64,000 bases of DNA from Pterobdella sp. o SKG-2022 (taxonomy: Eukaryota > Annelida > Clitellata > Hirudinida > Piscicolidae), in assembly GCA_964035795.1 (NCBI GenBank), contig OZ038320.1, forward strand, positions 14,990,030 to 15,054,029, given 5' to 3'. The notes beneath the pieces are model-generated. The model saw nothing but the letters and a program-made list of their open reading frames with translations, was not told where the DNA came from and ran no database searches. Position numbers and translations under genes: made by a program. How positions within the stretch are numbered: position 1 is the first letter of the stretch; each line of letters starts with the position of its first letter. Positions 1 through 23,506 of this stretch are shown in pieces.

Positions 1-775
1 ACTAAGCAGAGAACTCAAGGATCACAACTACTAAATTCCCTCAACATCAAACATCATAGAAATGCAATATGCTGATGGCATAACTTGGATTTCAAACAGC
101 AATGAAGATTTTGAAGAAATTCTCAAAACAATTCCAACCAAAATTTCCTAAATAACCTTACAATAAACAAAACAAAAACCGAGCAATACTGGATGGCCAG
201 AAATCACGACTACACATGAAAAAAGTGTATGTACCTAGACACTCTTTGTGATAAAGAATCGGACATCAAAAACAGGAAAATTTTAGCCTTCAATGCGCTC
301 TCAAAAAACATTAGAATATTTAAAAATAATAAATTCAGCCTCCAAACCAAAAAAAAAAGTCTTCGAAGCCTACATATCATACCTTTACAACAGTGAAGAC
401 CATGACAGAGAGGTTGAACAAAATGGTAGACAGCACCAGTAAAAGACTTCTAAGAGTTGTGGCAAACATCAAATGACCAGAAAAAATATCGAATAAAGAT
501 CTACAGATTCTACTTCAATACGAGAGTTTGAGCACAACAAAAAAAAGAAGACTAAACTTTGTGGGTCACATGCTTAAACAAAAACCTGGAACGCCGGTTA
601 AGATAAGCCTGTTAAAAGACCTAGAGTTACACCAAAGAAAACCTGGTACTGCCTCATCAAAAAAGATCTCGAAGGGCTAGGAATAAAGATCGAAGATGAA
701 AGTACCTGGAGCACAGTTTTAAACCGCAGCCGATAGAAACGAAGTCAGTCGAGCCATGTTAACTTGACGGAAAGC
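1..775 (+). mobile_element. Decayed non-LTR retrotransposon, 3' part of RT ORF
   Basis: Translated pieces in shifting frames resemble the end of a LINE RT ORF. One is a degenerate ADD-box region (QYADGITWISNSNEDFEE near 67-120). Further down are the post-RT 'FVGHMLKQ' region near 560-590 and a C-terminal stretch with KISLLKDLELHQ near 600-650. Many stops and frameshifts interrupt it. The 5' end lies outside the window. The family was not identified further. Confidence 0.6.
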
Positions 776-784
776 TTTTTAAAT

Positions 785-895
785 GAATTATGAAACAGTA
801 AATTCGTTAAAATTTGTTTACAATCTCTGCTTATATAATTAGCTAAACTGCATATATAATTAGCACTTAGTCCATGTGCGCTCGAGTCTGCAAAA
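785..895. repeat. Dispersed repeat, also at 26565-26680
   Basis: The order 'acagtaaatt-gttaaaa', 'gcatatataattagctaa' and 'atgtgc-ctcg' is shared with 26565-26680. It is therefore a dispersed repeat of unknown type, lying just upstream of the V-ATPase gene. No coding potential is seen. Confidence 0.5.
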
Positions 896-1084
896 GTGGT
901 TTACTTTATAAAAAAATAAAAGTGACAAAAATCTTTTTAAAAAAATCAATTTTAATAGAATTTTTTTTTTTAAAACACACTTTCAATTAAGTAAATGGTT
1001 CTAATCAGTTTTAATTTACAGCACAACCCTAGTCTCATAAAGATATAATCATGTGATATAAACATAATTGTTCCTTACCCGAAA

Positions 1085-1884
1085 ATGCATTCCAATGTGA
1101 GACTCATAGAAATGAATTGGGAACCAATTTATACTCCATTTTTTGGAATCTTAGGAGCATCTTTTGCGATGATTTTTACAGGTTTATTTTCAATTTCAAT
1201 AATTCATTTTGAATTCACCTAAACTAATATTGTAAAGCTTTGGGAGCAGCTTACGGTACAGCAAAGGCAGGAACCGGAATCGCTTCGATGGCTGTTTCAA
1301 GACCAGATCTTATAATGAAATCAATTATTCCTGTAGTTATGGCTGGTATTGTGGCCATTTATGGTTTAGTTGTAGCTGCACTTTTAGCTAATCAGTCAGG
1401 TACGCCTGATGTTGGAGAAGCAGGATACACTCTTTATAAGTAAAATATTTTTCACAATTTTTTTTTAAAAACAATCTTTTAAGAATAACTAATTTAACCT
1501 TGTATGAAAACAATTTGTACCAAACAATATTATCTGACTCACAAAAAATTTTTCATTACCAAAAAAGGTTTTTATTTTAACTTGATAATGTGATTAATTT
1601 ATGAACAACATGTTATATCACTAAAGGTTTTTGTTTTGACTGGTAATATTTTAGATTCCTTAATTTTAAACTCTTTCAGGAGCTTTATGCATTTAGGTGC
1701 TGGTTTGAGTGTGGGGTTCACAGGAACAGCTGCTGGATATGCCATTGGTGTAGTTGGAGATTGTGGTGTTAGGGGCACTTGTCAACAGCCTCGTCTTTTT
1801 GTTGGAATGATTCTTGTTCTTATCTTTGCAGAAGTTCTGGGTTTATATGGGCTCATTGTAGCTCTCATTTTATCATCTAAATAG
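1085..1884 (+). CDS. ATP6V0C: V-ATPase 16-kDa proteolipid subunit c, three exons
   Basis: Proton-translocating ring subunit of the membrane V0 sector of the vacuolar H+-ATPase. Exons are 1085-1181, 1238-1439 and 1680-1884, joined in phases 1 and 2 with GT-AG introns of 56 and 240 bp. The product is 167 aa from the first ATG, or 158 aa from the in-frame ATG at 1112; the second matches the usual 155-160 aa and lies before the conserved PxYTPFFG start. Four hydrophobic helices are visible. The signature [18 protein letters not shown] is in helix 1-2, and the proton-carrying Glu of helix 4 sits in [15 protein letters not shown]. Two Cys replace small residues in [15 protein letters not shown]. 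The gene looks intact and is the only gene on this side of the window. A pyrimidine-rich AG at 1020-1022 could be the acceptor of a 5' UTR intron; that is an inference. Confidence 0.96.
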
Positions 1885-1925
1885 ACACATGCTAAAACTT
1901 AAGTTTCGCCATTTGTTTACCTTGA

Positions 1926-1931
1926 AATAAA
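1926..1931 (+). promoter_or_regulatory. AATAAA polyadenylation signal of the V-ATPase c gene
   Basis: AATAAA lies 42 nt after the stop codon, followed by T-rich sequence, as expected for the cleavage region. A second AATAAA-like site near 2145 could give a longer 3' UTR. Confidence 0.6.
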
Positions 1932-2194
1932 TTTCTAGTTTTTTTTATTATGTTTTATAGCATTTTCTCATGATATAGTTTAGCTGCATTTTTCTACAAA
2001 GTTATAACCACAATTAAGTTATTAATATAATAATTTCGATGCTTTAAGCATTATTCAATTACTTGACTAAGTAAAGCATACTTAAAGCCTGTGAAATTGT
2101 TCAAGATTTATGAATATAAAAAATAATATTGAAAGTTTTTTTTCTAATAAAACATGCTTTTATTAACGGTGAAAATCTATATGGGCAGACAGTG

Positions 2195-2300
2195 AGTATA
2201 GGGTGATAAAGGTCTTTAAGTTTGAATACTTGATGTGAATTCAAACTACGAAAAGCTTCGTGTTATTCAATCAATAAAAATAACTCGAATCGTCGAAAAA
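2195..2300. repeat. Foldback family B, right arm
   Basis: Contains the family-B string 'actacgaaaagcttcgtgtt' followed by an AATAAAA-type run and 'actcgaatcgtcg'. It resembles the right arm of the complete copy at 10231-10403. Only one arm is present. Confidence 0.6.
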
Positions 2301-2575
2301 CATCACCTTTAAAGAAAAATATTTTTTCAAAACAATTATGAAAAGTTATTTATTCAACTGTTCTTTGTAATGAAGAAACCGTCTGACACGAGCGCACATT
2401 GTCACAAAAAATAGAAGTTATTTCAATTTCAATGCTATTATTTTGAATAATTATTTGTTCAAAAGAGTACTTTAAAGAAAAATAATTTCCTTAACGATGT
2501 CAAATTTCATCAAGAAAACTCAATCTCTTCGTCCCCCTTGAGTCATTACCCCGTTCAAATTTCTTTGTATTTCGA

Positions 2576-2670
2576 CGTACTTGATAATGTTACTGCAAAT
2601 TATTTGAACACTAAAAGTAATTTTATTAAGTACAAAGCTTTTCGTTAACAAAGTAACATTAACAAGTACG
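2576..2670. repeat. Small inverted repeat with 'acttgataatgttac' arms
   Basis: 'gtacttgataatgttac' near 2576 is mirrored by 'gtaacattaacaagtac' near 2655. The segment includes the AAGCTTTTCGTTA string seen in family C at 24028-24180 and 53050. Probably a small foldback element. Confidence 0.45.
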
Positions 2671-2674
2671 TTAA

Positions 2675-2885
2675 AATTCAGTGTTCATTATCCTGTGTTT
2701 CGTGATGAGCAGTCAAATCGAAACACACAAGCCACAACCTCACAAAAACATATTTGATTGGTTGACAAAAATTCATAAAATGAATAGAAAAATTCATTTA
2801 TTCAAATATTATTTATTAAATAATATTTTAATAAATAAATTTTTCTATTCATTTTATGAATTTTTGTCAACCAATCAAATATTAA
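2675..2885. mobile_element. MITE family A, truncated copy with a long hairpin
   Basis: The left end 'gtgttcattatcctgtg' and the following segment match the terminal inverted repeat of the complete copy at 23190-23506. Positions 2751-2795 and 2838-2882 form an almost perfect inverted repeat ('tttgattggttgacaaaaat' and its complement). The right outer part of the element is missing. Confidence 0.7.
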
Positions 2886-3273
2886 TATAAAATGAATTAT
2901 TCATTAAATAATATTTTCATTAAAAAAAATTTTTTATACTAAAAATGAATTTATATTAAACGCTCAAAACGACGATTTATTGTAACATGGCTCATCCAGG
3001 AGTGTTATGCTTGCGGTAATATAGCTTACGAATTAAAGCTTGCGGTGAGGAAAAAAGCTTGCAATATTTTCTTTGTTCGGCCAATACAATCTTCTTTTTT
3101 TTATGTATATCAAATAATATAATTTTGAATAACATAAAAATTTCATATTTTTATTGTTTTGTAAAATCTTAAAGTGAACGTTAATAATAATCTTCAGGTT
3201 GGGGTATGTACATTATGAAATATTTTGGAATACCTTTTTATATTTGTGTTGACCTAATTTAAAAGTTAAAAGA

Positions 3274-3600
3274 ATGGACAACAAAATTAGTAGCAGTCTA
3301 AGAACTGCAAATCAAAGTGAAATATTGAAAAAGCATAGAGATTCAGTAAACTTATACACGCTCATTAACACTAATAAAAACATCATAGAAGAAAGTCAGT
3401 TTGAGTTATTTAGTAATAATGAAAGTTTTATAATAGAAAAATTATTAATTGAATGAAGTCTCACCAAATGTTATTTGAAATGTAGACTGTTTTTTGCGAG
3501 CACATGTTTAACTGTTCCTGTATGGACTTTTCATTGAGAAAAACTATTTGCACTCATATACACCTGTTAAGAAGAATACTAAATTATAGCTTAAATAGTA
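3274..3600 (+). pseudogene. Decayed transposase with SWIM zinc finger (MULE-like)
   Basis: A 60-codon ORF (3274-3456) is followed, after a frame break, by 3504-3570, which reads NCSCMDFSLRKTICTHIHL. This has the CxC...CxH spacing of a SWIM zinc finger. The upstream segment (SLRTANQSEILKKHRDS and QFELFSNNESFII) fits the region before the SWIM motif in MULE-type transposases of invertebrates. The DDE catalytic part is absent and stops separate the two pieces. It is a relic, possibly of a Mutator-like element; I cannot exclude a domesticated exon. Confidence 0.55.
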
Positions 3601-4320
3601 ATAGTACTACTACTACTACTAATAATAATAATAATATAAAAAAAATAATAATGGTAGCAATAATAATAATAATAAAAATAAAGAATAATAATAAAAATAA
3701 TTACTATTATAGCGTTATCATTGTTCGAGTTAAGTGAGCTCCGTTGAATTCATGAATCATTGTAACAAAGTGTTTTTTATTTGCAAAAAAGTTTATATGA
3801 ATAACTGAAGTCAAGTAAAAAACAAATATTAAACATAATTATTTGAAAAAGCCAAAAGTATTTGAGGAATAATAAAGTTTTGCTGGTCAGCTTGATACTG
3901 CATCAGAAACAACTTGATATTGCATCAAAAAAGTTGATTCAAACACGGAAAAAGAAAAACGAAATGTTGCGAAAAAAGTGATGATAAATTTAATAAAAGT
4001 TCAAAGATTGTCTTTTTGCACTTCTACGTATTTTAAAATTTCAACCAAAGTTGGATAACTTCTATAAAAGATGGCTGCTGTATAAATAAGTGACCAGCAA
4101 TTAAAGAGTTAGAAATAGATCTAACAACAAAGAAAGTATAACAATCTAAAATTCAATAATAAGCTTTAATAATGAATAATTGAAATAAGAAAGAATAAAT
4201 AAGTAAGATAAGGAAAAAGAATTATTTAAAAAAAAAAAAATAAAAAAAAATGAATAATAATAAAATAAAAACATTAATAATTAAAAACTTGAAAAAACTA
4301 TAAAATCAAACCAAACTCGC
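3600..4320. repeat. AT-rich DNA with (ACT)n/(AAT)n runs
   Basis: 3600-3720 is a degenerate trinucleotide array (act, aat, ata). The rest is AT-rich non-coding DNA with A-tracts; no gene is seen. Confidence 0.7.
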
Positions 4321-4324
4321 AAGC

Positions 4325-5140
4325 AAGGATAAAGACAACAACGATTTAGTGCTCTCAAACGATGAAATTATCAAATCCCCAGATGAAAATACTAGCTATA
4401 AATATTTAGGAATGCTAGAAACAGAGAATATCAAAAACACTGAAATGAAAGAACAAGTAACTAGTGAATATAAAAAAAGATTAAAAAATATTTTGAAATC
4501 AAAATTTAACGCAGGAAATCTATGAAACCGTAACTCATTTAGTTAGCGAATGTAGCAAGTTGGCACAAAAAGAATACAAAAGGAGACATGATAAAGTTGC
4601 AACAGCGGTTCATTATAGAATCTTAAAAATAAACAATCTTCCACATTCGAAACATTGGTATCAGCACAAAGCGGAAGCTGTCACGGAAAACGAGAAAGTT
4701 AAAATATTATGGGATTTTAACATTTATGTTGACAAATTAATCGATGCAAGAAGTCCAGACATAGTTGTCATAAAGAAAGATTTGAAAGAATGTTATATCA
4801 TAGATATAGCTATACCAGGAGATATTTGAACAGAAATAGAAGAAAAAGAAAAAATAGATAAATACCAGGAATTGGCCAGAGTTATGGGAGGTGAAAACAA
4901 CAGTAATTCCGGTAGTAATAGGTGCATTAAGAACAATAACAAATAAATTAACCAATTATCTTAAACTCATTGGTGTAAACATATTGTTTGAAACAATACA
5001 AAATCAGCCTTAATTGGTAGTGGTTTTATTTCGAGAAAAGTGCTGGAAAGGAGTCAAAAAAACTAGTTTTTGGTCACCCTAGGCTTTTGAAAAAAGCTCG
5101 GTACCAAACTCATAACCGGCTTAATCGTGAGAAAGCAAAC
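4325..5140 (+). mobile_element. L-V non-LTR retrotransposon, C-terminal fragment
   Basis: The first piece near 4375-4510 reads like the post-RT region (YKYLGMLETENIKNTEMKEQ). After a deletion it continues into the C-terminal domain with THLVSECSKLAQKEYKRRHD and, at 4560-4829, KILWDFNIYVDKLIDARSPD, then DIVVIKKDLKECYIIDIAIP. This C-terminal type is frequent in LINE polyproteins of marine invertebrates. Sequence after the stop at 4829 keeps the expected continuation in another frame until about 5130. A second fragment lies at 38180-38960. Confidence 0.75.
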
Positions 5141-5960
5141 AACAACAACAATAATAATAATAAAAATAATAATAATAATTTAAGGAGCGCGAAACGAAGA
5201 AATTAAGGAACGCGAAACGAAAACTGACCAAGAGCTACTCTGAGTTTTAAAAATTGAGTTTTATAGTTTTATATGGTTTTTCAACATTTTTTTTCTGAAA
5301 AAGTTCAAAGATTAGTAGTTATTATCTTTATTAATATCTTTTTGAAGAGTTTTTTCTCATAATAGTTGCTTCATTGCGAGTTAGTGAATACTTTTTCAGC
5401 TAAACCTCAATAAATATTCATAAAAAAAACTAGTTTTTTTTTTTTTTTTTTTTTTAAATAATTAATTTTATTTTGAATTATATTTTTTGATAATATTCGA
5501 CCAAAAAAAACATTTTCCTAAAATTTGATACTTCATCTTTCAAAACCCTAATAATTCATATTTTTGAGACTTTTTCCTCCACATTAAAATTTAGATTTGT
5601 CTTTATATATATATTTTTTTTTGCTAATAAAATTACAATTTGTAAGAATAATTTATATAAAATTTTATTTGAATTTTCATTTTTTTTCTCAATTTCTAAA
5701 ATATTCAAAAAATTCTAATTACAAGCGTTGAAATAATACATACCAATTATACCTAACACCATAATAGCTTTGAATTAGTTTTATAATAATAATAATAATA
5801 AAATAATAATAAGTAATACAAATAATAATAAAAGAAAGAAAAATGATAAATTCAGTTATATCTTGAAGTACTCAATTTTTCTTTTTTATCTTTTCCAATT
5901 TTAATTTCCTTTTTTTTGTAAATTTGCCTTCACCTATATAAATATTTATCTATACCTTTT
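5140..5960. repeat. AT-rich spacer with (AAT)n and poly-T tracts
   Basis: Contains (aat)n at 5146-5180 and 5785-5830, a 21-nt poly-T near 5435 and other T-tracts. No ORF or conserved element is seen. Confidence 0.7.
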
Positions 5961-6300
5961 TATGAAACACCGTACTGACCAAAATACTCTTCCAGTGATA
6001 AAAAAAGACGAACTAACAGTACTATGGGACAGCCCAATACACACAGACAGAAACATACAGGCAAATAAACCAGACATAGTGGTTAAAGATGAAAAAAAAG
6101 AGAGTGTACTATGGTTGATATCTCAGTACCATCAGACACCAACATAGTGTCAAAAGCATCTGAGAAAATTTGCAAATACCGCGATCTGCAAATAGAGATA
6201 TCAAGATGCTGGAATATGAATACAAAAGTAGTTCCAATAGTTGTGGGCGCGCTGGGAACAGTCGGAAATAATTTAAGTTTAGAAATGGGACGGTAATTGG
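5955..6300 (+). mobile_element. LINE C-terminal fragment related to L-V
   Basis: Two overlapping frames give LTVLWDSPIHTDRNIQANKP then DIVVKDEKKESV, and VDISVPSDTNI then VPIVVGALGTVGNNL. The order and the VGALGTV motif match the same C-terminal domain as at 4560-4950, but the sequence is clearly divergent and frameshifted. It ends just before the CR1a start at 6377. Confidence 0.65.
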
Positions 6301-6376
6301 AGATGATAGAAAGATCGAGAAGAGGTTTTTCAGTATTGGAGTAACGATAGATGATTTAAAGAAGGGGGGAAGTTGA

Positions 6377-7490
6377 GTGCGCTTTTAGCAGCCGTTCTAT
6401 CGGTTTGTTTTTGCTATCCACTGCTTTTTCTCTTTTTTAAGTCATTTCATTTTCATTTTTTGCTTTCATTAGTTTATTTAATTATTATTTTTTTTTAAAA
6501 AACTTTAATTCTTTTGTTTTTTTTTCTTGTTTCTCGTATTTTCTCTAAACCTGTGCTCTGCTCTCGTGATTTTCTTCTTGGTCTCTCCAAATTCTCTTCT
6601 CCTCCTCCTGGGATCGTCAGGCGGCGCGTTTTTTTCTTCAATCTCAAATCTTGTAGTTTTTCTTCTGTTCTAAATAGTATTTCATCATCCACTACTTCTT
6701 CTTTTTCCAGTTCTACATCCCCCCACCCATCTCTTATCTCCTCTTCTCACCTAAAATCTGAATCTTCTTTTCTCAGTTCTAATTTATCCAACTCAACTCA
6801 TAACTTTTCTAAACTTTTTAAATCCATTAATATATCCTTTCTTAACATAAGATCTCTTAATAACAAATTTATTCATGTTTTTAATCTCCTTTCTGACTCC
6901 AACCTTCACTTTCTAGCTCTCAGTGAGACTTGGCATGAATCTGCTTCTTCTCCTTCTCTCATCTCTGCTTGTCCTCCCTTTTATTCTTTCCTTAAACTTG
7001 CTCGTGCTCCTTTTTTTCCACTTATGGAGAAATGTGTCGTTTTTACAAAGCTATTTTTTCCTTCTCCAAAACTTCTCATTCTGATTTTAAATTTTTTAAA
7101 TCCTTTGTCTCTTCTTTTAAATTTGGTACTCTCACCCTGTTTATTGCTGTTATTTATCGACCTCCTTCGTTTTCTCTCTCTTCCTTTATTAATGACTTCT
7201 CAGCCTTACTTGAATTTCTATATACTCTTTCCACTCCTTTTTATATTATAGGTGACTTTAACATTCAATTAAACAACAAAACTAATTTCAACACTAACAA
7301 ATTTCTTGAAATTCTTGAACTTTTCAATCTTTCCCAACATTTTCACTTTTCCTCTCATTCTTCCGCAACACCATTGATCTTTTCATCTTTTATCAAACCC
7401 ATTAGTATTCTTGCTCACCCAGTCTCCTTCTCTGATCACTATCTTATTCAATCTTCTTTCCCTGCCAACCCCATTAAACTCTCCTCCTAC
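6377..7490 (+). mobile_element. CR1a (CR1/L2-like) LINE, 5' end and endonuclease, truncated
   Basis: Starts with the same 5' sequence as the long copy at 55709 ('gcttttagcagccgttct'). The ORF at 6514-7251, then a frameshift into 7032-7634, gives the apurinic-like endonuclease: SFLNIRSLNNKF, ALSETWHES, IAVIYRPPS, IIGDFNIQLNNKTN and SFSDHYLIQSSF. The RT is missing, since homology stops near 7490. The coding strand is very CT-rich. Truncation at the 3' end is unusual for target-primed elements and suggests later deletion. Confidence 0.85.
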
Positions 7491-7634
7491 CAAAAGAAAA
7501 AGAGCTCCAGAAAAATTAGAAAAAGGCCCAGGCATTATAAGTTCTTTTTGCCAATTAAAGAGCTGTTAGAGACTGATGGTCATTGCTTGTTTCAAAAAAT
7601 TTTCGAAGCAGAAGAGGTGCGCGACGGAGCATGA
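7488..7634 (+). other. Unexplained coding tail with DGHCLF motif
   Basis: After the CR1a homology ends, the same reading frame stays open for about 48 codons and reads ELLETDGHCLFQKIFEAEE. DGHCLF resembles the catalytic-Cys motif of OTU-family deubiquitinases (DGxCLF), but no further OTU features are visible and the frame stops at 7634. The base composition also changes here, so this is unrelated DNA joined to the LINE. Function unknown. Confidence 0.25.
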
Positions 7635-7639
7635 CATTG

Positions 7640-8720
7640 CTTCCATCGCATAACACATATTTTATTACTTTAAATAAATAAAAAAATAAATATGCAGCTA
7701 AATGAACTTGTTAATTTACAAAAAATTCATTTTATATCTGCAAGCCATCTTTAATATAGCAAGAAAATTGAAGTGATAGAAATCATACTATACCACGATA
7801 TCACGAACTTGCTAGATGTAACATTATTAAGAAATGTGCGTTTTATAATGTGAAGCATGAAAACACGACAATATTTGAATTTTTTATTTTGACGAAGCTT
7901 TCCGATATATTATATATCCTCATAAGGTAACATAATTAGTTGTAAGTACGTTTTATAAAACGGCAATAATTTGATTTTTGTTTAAAAAACGTTTGTTTCC
8001 ACCAAATGTATATCGAAGTGGCGGAAGATGAATTTTTATTATTCGTCCCCCAAATATTGCGAACTGAAATTTTTATTTTCAATTATATTATTTATTGGAA
8101 CGAAACTTTGTTTGAGCGCTAATAAAAAATCAGAATGGGGGATTTGTGAGATTTCATAATCTGTTTTTTCAATGTTGAAAAACAAATTTGAAAAAAATGA
8201 TTCTGTAATAGAAATTAAATTAAACACAATGGAAGTATGAATAAATTTATCAAAGTGGTTCATAAAGTTTTCATGATTTCACAAATATTGAAATAAAACT
8301 GATCGTGAATAATAAAAATCAAAGGTAAATTAAAATTTGGACATTATAGCATGTACTACGAGGAAATACCCCTTAATTTCATATTAATGATTTTAAAATT
8401 TTTAACACTGCATATGCAGTTTAACATCACAAGCATTTATAACGTACATGAATACATATAGAGTTAATTGAAATAAAATTGAGTTTGAACAACCTATAAA
8501 AGCCTGAAAACAGCAAAGTCAAACAGTTAGTGGAGTAAAAATTTTAGCCATTTGAAAATTTTAAAATACAAAAAACTATCTAGAATGTATCTGGTCAGGT
8601 CCAATAACACAATTATCTGGAATTGGTGTTGAAACTTTTTACGACAACGATAATGTATGATTTAATAGTAATTTGATACAATCATAACAACAAGAACGAT
8701 TTGACGTAAAATAGCCGGAA
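7640..8720. other. Non-coding AT-rich DNA
   Basis: No convincing coding region. A 74-codon minus-strand ORF (8039-8263) has no recognisable motif and is probably chance. Confidence 0.6.
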
Positions 8721-8724
8721 ATCA

Positions 8725-8798
8725 ATATAATAGAAACAAACACTAAGGTTTATTGAGAAACTCAATAAACCTTAGTGTTTCATTCTATTATATAAAAA
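8725..8798. repeat. Strong hairpin
   Basis: 'aacactaaggtttattgag' at about 8739-8757, a short loop, and its exact complement up to 8780, extended outward by imperfect pairing of 'atataatagaa'/'ttctattatat'. The stem is roughly 30 bp in total. It lies just 3' of the PP1 gene on the minus strand and beside a family-B arm. Confidence 0.75.
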
Positions 8799-8875
8799 CG
8801 ATTTGAATCAAAAACTTTTATTAACTGAAGAACAACACGAAGCTTTTCGTAAGTTGAGCTCACATTATCAAAAAA
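8799..8875. repeat. Foldback family B, left arm
   Basis: Reads 'aacgatttgaatcaaaaact', 'ttattaactgaagaacaacac', 'gaagcttttcgtaagttgag' and 'ctcacattatca'. This is the complement of the right arms at 33073 and 37640. It may provide the AATAAA-like poly(A) context for the PP1 gene (complement of TTTATT at 8816-8821). Confidence 0.7.
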
Positions 8876-8975
8876 ACAAACTTAAAAACCAGCTATTTAT
8901 CTATCTATAAAGATTGTAACACATATTTAACCCCTTACATCATATATAAAATCAACCGAACCTCTCGATGCTCAC

Positions 8976-21597
<12,622 letters not shown>

Positions 21598-22080
21598 ATT
21601 TTAATATATTTAATATTTTGACTACTACAAATATGAAGTATAATTGATGTTATTGCAAAATAAAGGCAGATCCAAAAGAAGAGTATTAATTATCCTGTGT
21701 TTCGTATGTGTAAGGGGTGAAGCCAAAATTTCTAATAAAAAAGTAAGATAATAGGATTTATAAACGTTATTAAATGTCTCTGAATAATTTTTTTTATTTT
21801 TAATTGAAAAACATTTATTTTGAATGAAAATTCTTAAATAAGTTTTTAGGAAATGTTATTTTAAAATAAAAAAAATCCACATACTTATTGTAAACAATTA
21901 GCCTGAAAATTGTGAATGATAAAAATACGACAACTTTTTTTGATTCACTTTACTTACTTATGCCTATTGTTCCTAGTTGAGACAGGTTGAGTCTTATCGA
22001 ACGAAGCGTTAATCTTTTTGCTGTGTTGTGGATTGGTCGCTAAAAGTTTCCAAAATTAGTGAAATCGGAAAAAAATATAT
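21598..22080. other. Region upstream of the PP1 start codon
   Basis: Holds the PP1 promoter and 5' UTR by position, but no clear TATA or initiator could be singled out in AT-rich DNA. 'ttatcctgtgtttcg' at 21690 is a remnant of MITE A. Confidence 0.5.
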
Positions 22081-22710
22081 TTATTTATGCATTAGGGTTT
22101 ACAAAAAAGCACTGAAAAATGAATGTTGATTCAATAGTTAGTTTTTCGTTCGTCGAAGCATGGCTTCCCTCCAACTTCCACGATTTCCTGTCTTTTGTAA
22201 GTACAATCGCTTCTTCTATGGAAAGAGAATGACGTTTCAAGTCATTTTTGATGGTGGTGAGTAGGCTGGTATTTGATCTTTCTCGTTTTTTTTCAGTTTT
22301 AAGGGCATTAATGGTTGCAAAAGTGGGGCCTCCTTCGTTCGTTCTGACTCTTAGTTTAGTGTTTTTCAAAGAAAGTTCACTAGTTTTGAGTCTTTAGGTG
22401 AACAAATGCTGTTTATAACTTCTATAAGTTTTCCACCATCCACTGTATCAAAAGCAGATGACAGATCTATGCCTTGAATTTTCAGTGTTTTGCCCAAGGT
22501 TAATGTACTGGCAACTTTCTTCTTGTGGGTCCAGACAACATCTTCTATTGATCTCCCTTTTCTGTGGGCTGCTTGGTTGTGAGAAATAAATTTTTCAATT
22601 GATGGTGAAACTCTAGCAAGAGTTATATTTGAAATTATTTTTTTTATTATTCTGAATAGTATTATTGGTCTAGTATTTTTTACATTTTTTGTTGTGTTTG
22701 ATTTTTGTAT
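22081..22710 (-). mobile_element. Non-LTR RT fragment, unassigned family
   Basis: On the minus strand from 22700 downward: NTRPIILFRIIKKIISN, NQAAHRKGRSIEDVVWTH and KIQGIDLSSAFDTVDGG (RT fingers and motif A). After a break comes a C-terminal stretch at 22369-22085 (IKNDLKRHSLSIEEAIVLTK, DRKSWKLEG). Internal deletion removed the catalytic box. Confidence 0.75.
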
Positions 22711-23189
22711 GGAAATTAATATACTTTGTCTTACTTTATAATTTATAAAAAAAAATATATAGTTGAAACAAAATAATCATTTTTTTCAAAATTTGCGAGA
22801 AAAATCTTAATTTGAAGCAACCAATCAAACCACAACAAAAAATTAACCTTTAATAATTGTTTTTTTTTTACAAAATATGCGAAAAAATCTAAAATTTAGT
22901 AACCAATCAGAAGACAGCAAAATATTAACCTTCGTTTCGTTACTCCCTCGCACGAAAAACCCGTAAAACTGCCAAAGTTGAAGATAACCCAAAAAAAATT
23001 AATTAATTTTGTTTTATAAAATTTTATTCAAACAATAAAGTAAATTTCAAAGCAAAATTATTTTAATATGCATTTCATAGTATAATAATTCAAAATTCAT
23101 ATTGTTCTATAGTTGATATTACTATTCTTTGTTTTGTACACTAGCGAGGCTCTAGCTATCCGAGACTGAGTAATTTGAACAACTCACGT
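22711..23189. other. AT-rich non-coding DNA
   Basis: No gene or repeat recognised. Two short segments near 22795 and 22875 resemble each other ('gcgagaaaaatct', 'accaatca'). Confidence 0.5.
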
Positions 23190-23506
23190 TCGAGTGTTCA
23201 TTATCTTGTGGTTCAAAATGCGCAGTCGATCAAAACACCCAATCCACAACCTCACAAAAACATATTTGATTGGTTGACAAAAATTCACAAAATAAATAAA
23301 AAAATTTATTTATTTGAGTGTTATTACTCATTAAATAATATTTATACAAAAAATTTTGTTTTATAATAAAATTGAGTTACCCCAATAAATGAATTTTTTA
23401 TTTATTTTGTGAGTTTTTGTCAACCAATCAAATATGTTTTTGTAAGGTTGTGGATTGTGTGTTTTGATCGACTGCGCATTTTGAACCACAGGATAATGAA
23501 CACTCG
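23190..23506. mobile_element. MITE family A, complete copy
   Basis: About 317 bp with long terminal inverted repeats. 'cgagtgttcattatcttgtg' at 23191 faces 'cacaggataatgaacactcg' at 23505, and the pairing continues through 'acaaaaacatatttgattgg' and 'ttgacaaaaattcacaaaat' for roughly 110 bp. The AT-rich centre has no transposase. A truncated relative is at 2675-2885. No clear target-site duplication is visible. Confidence 0.85.

Noticed and set aside
6495..6692. Minus ORF rich in Arg and Glu
   Set aside because: Antisense shadow of the CT-rich CR1a 5' region.
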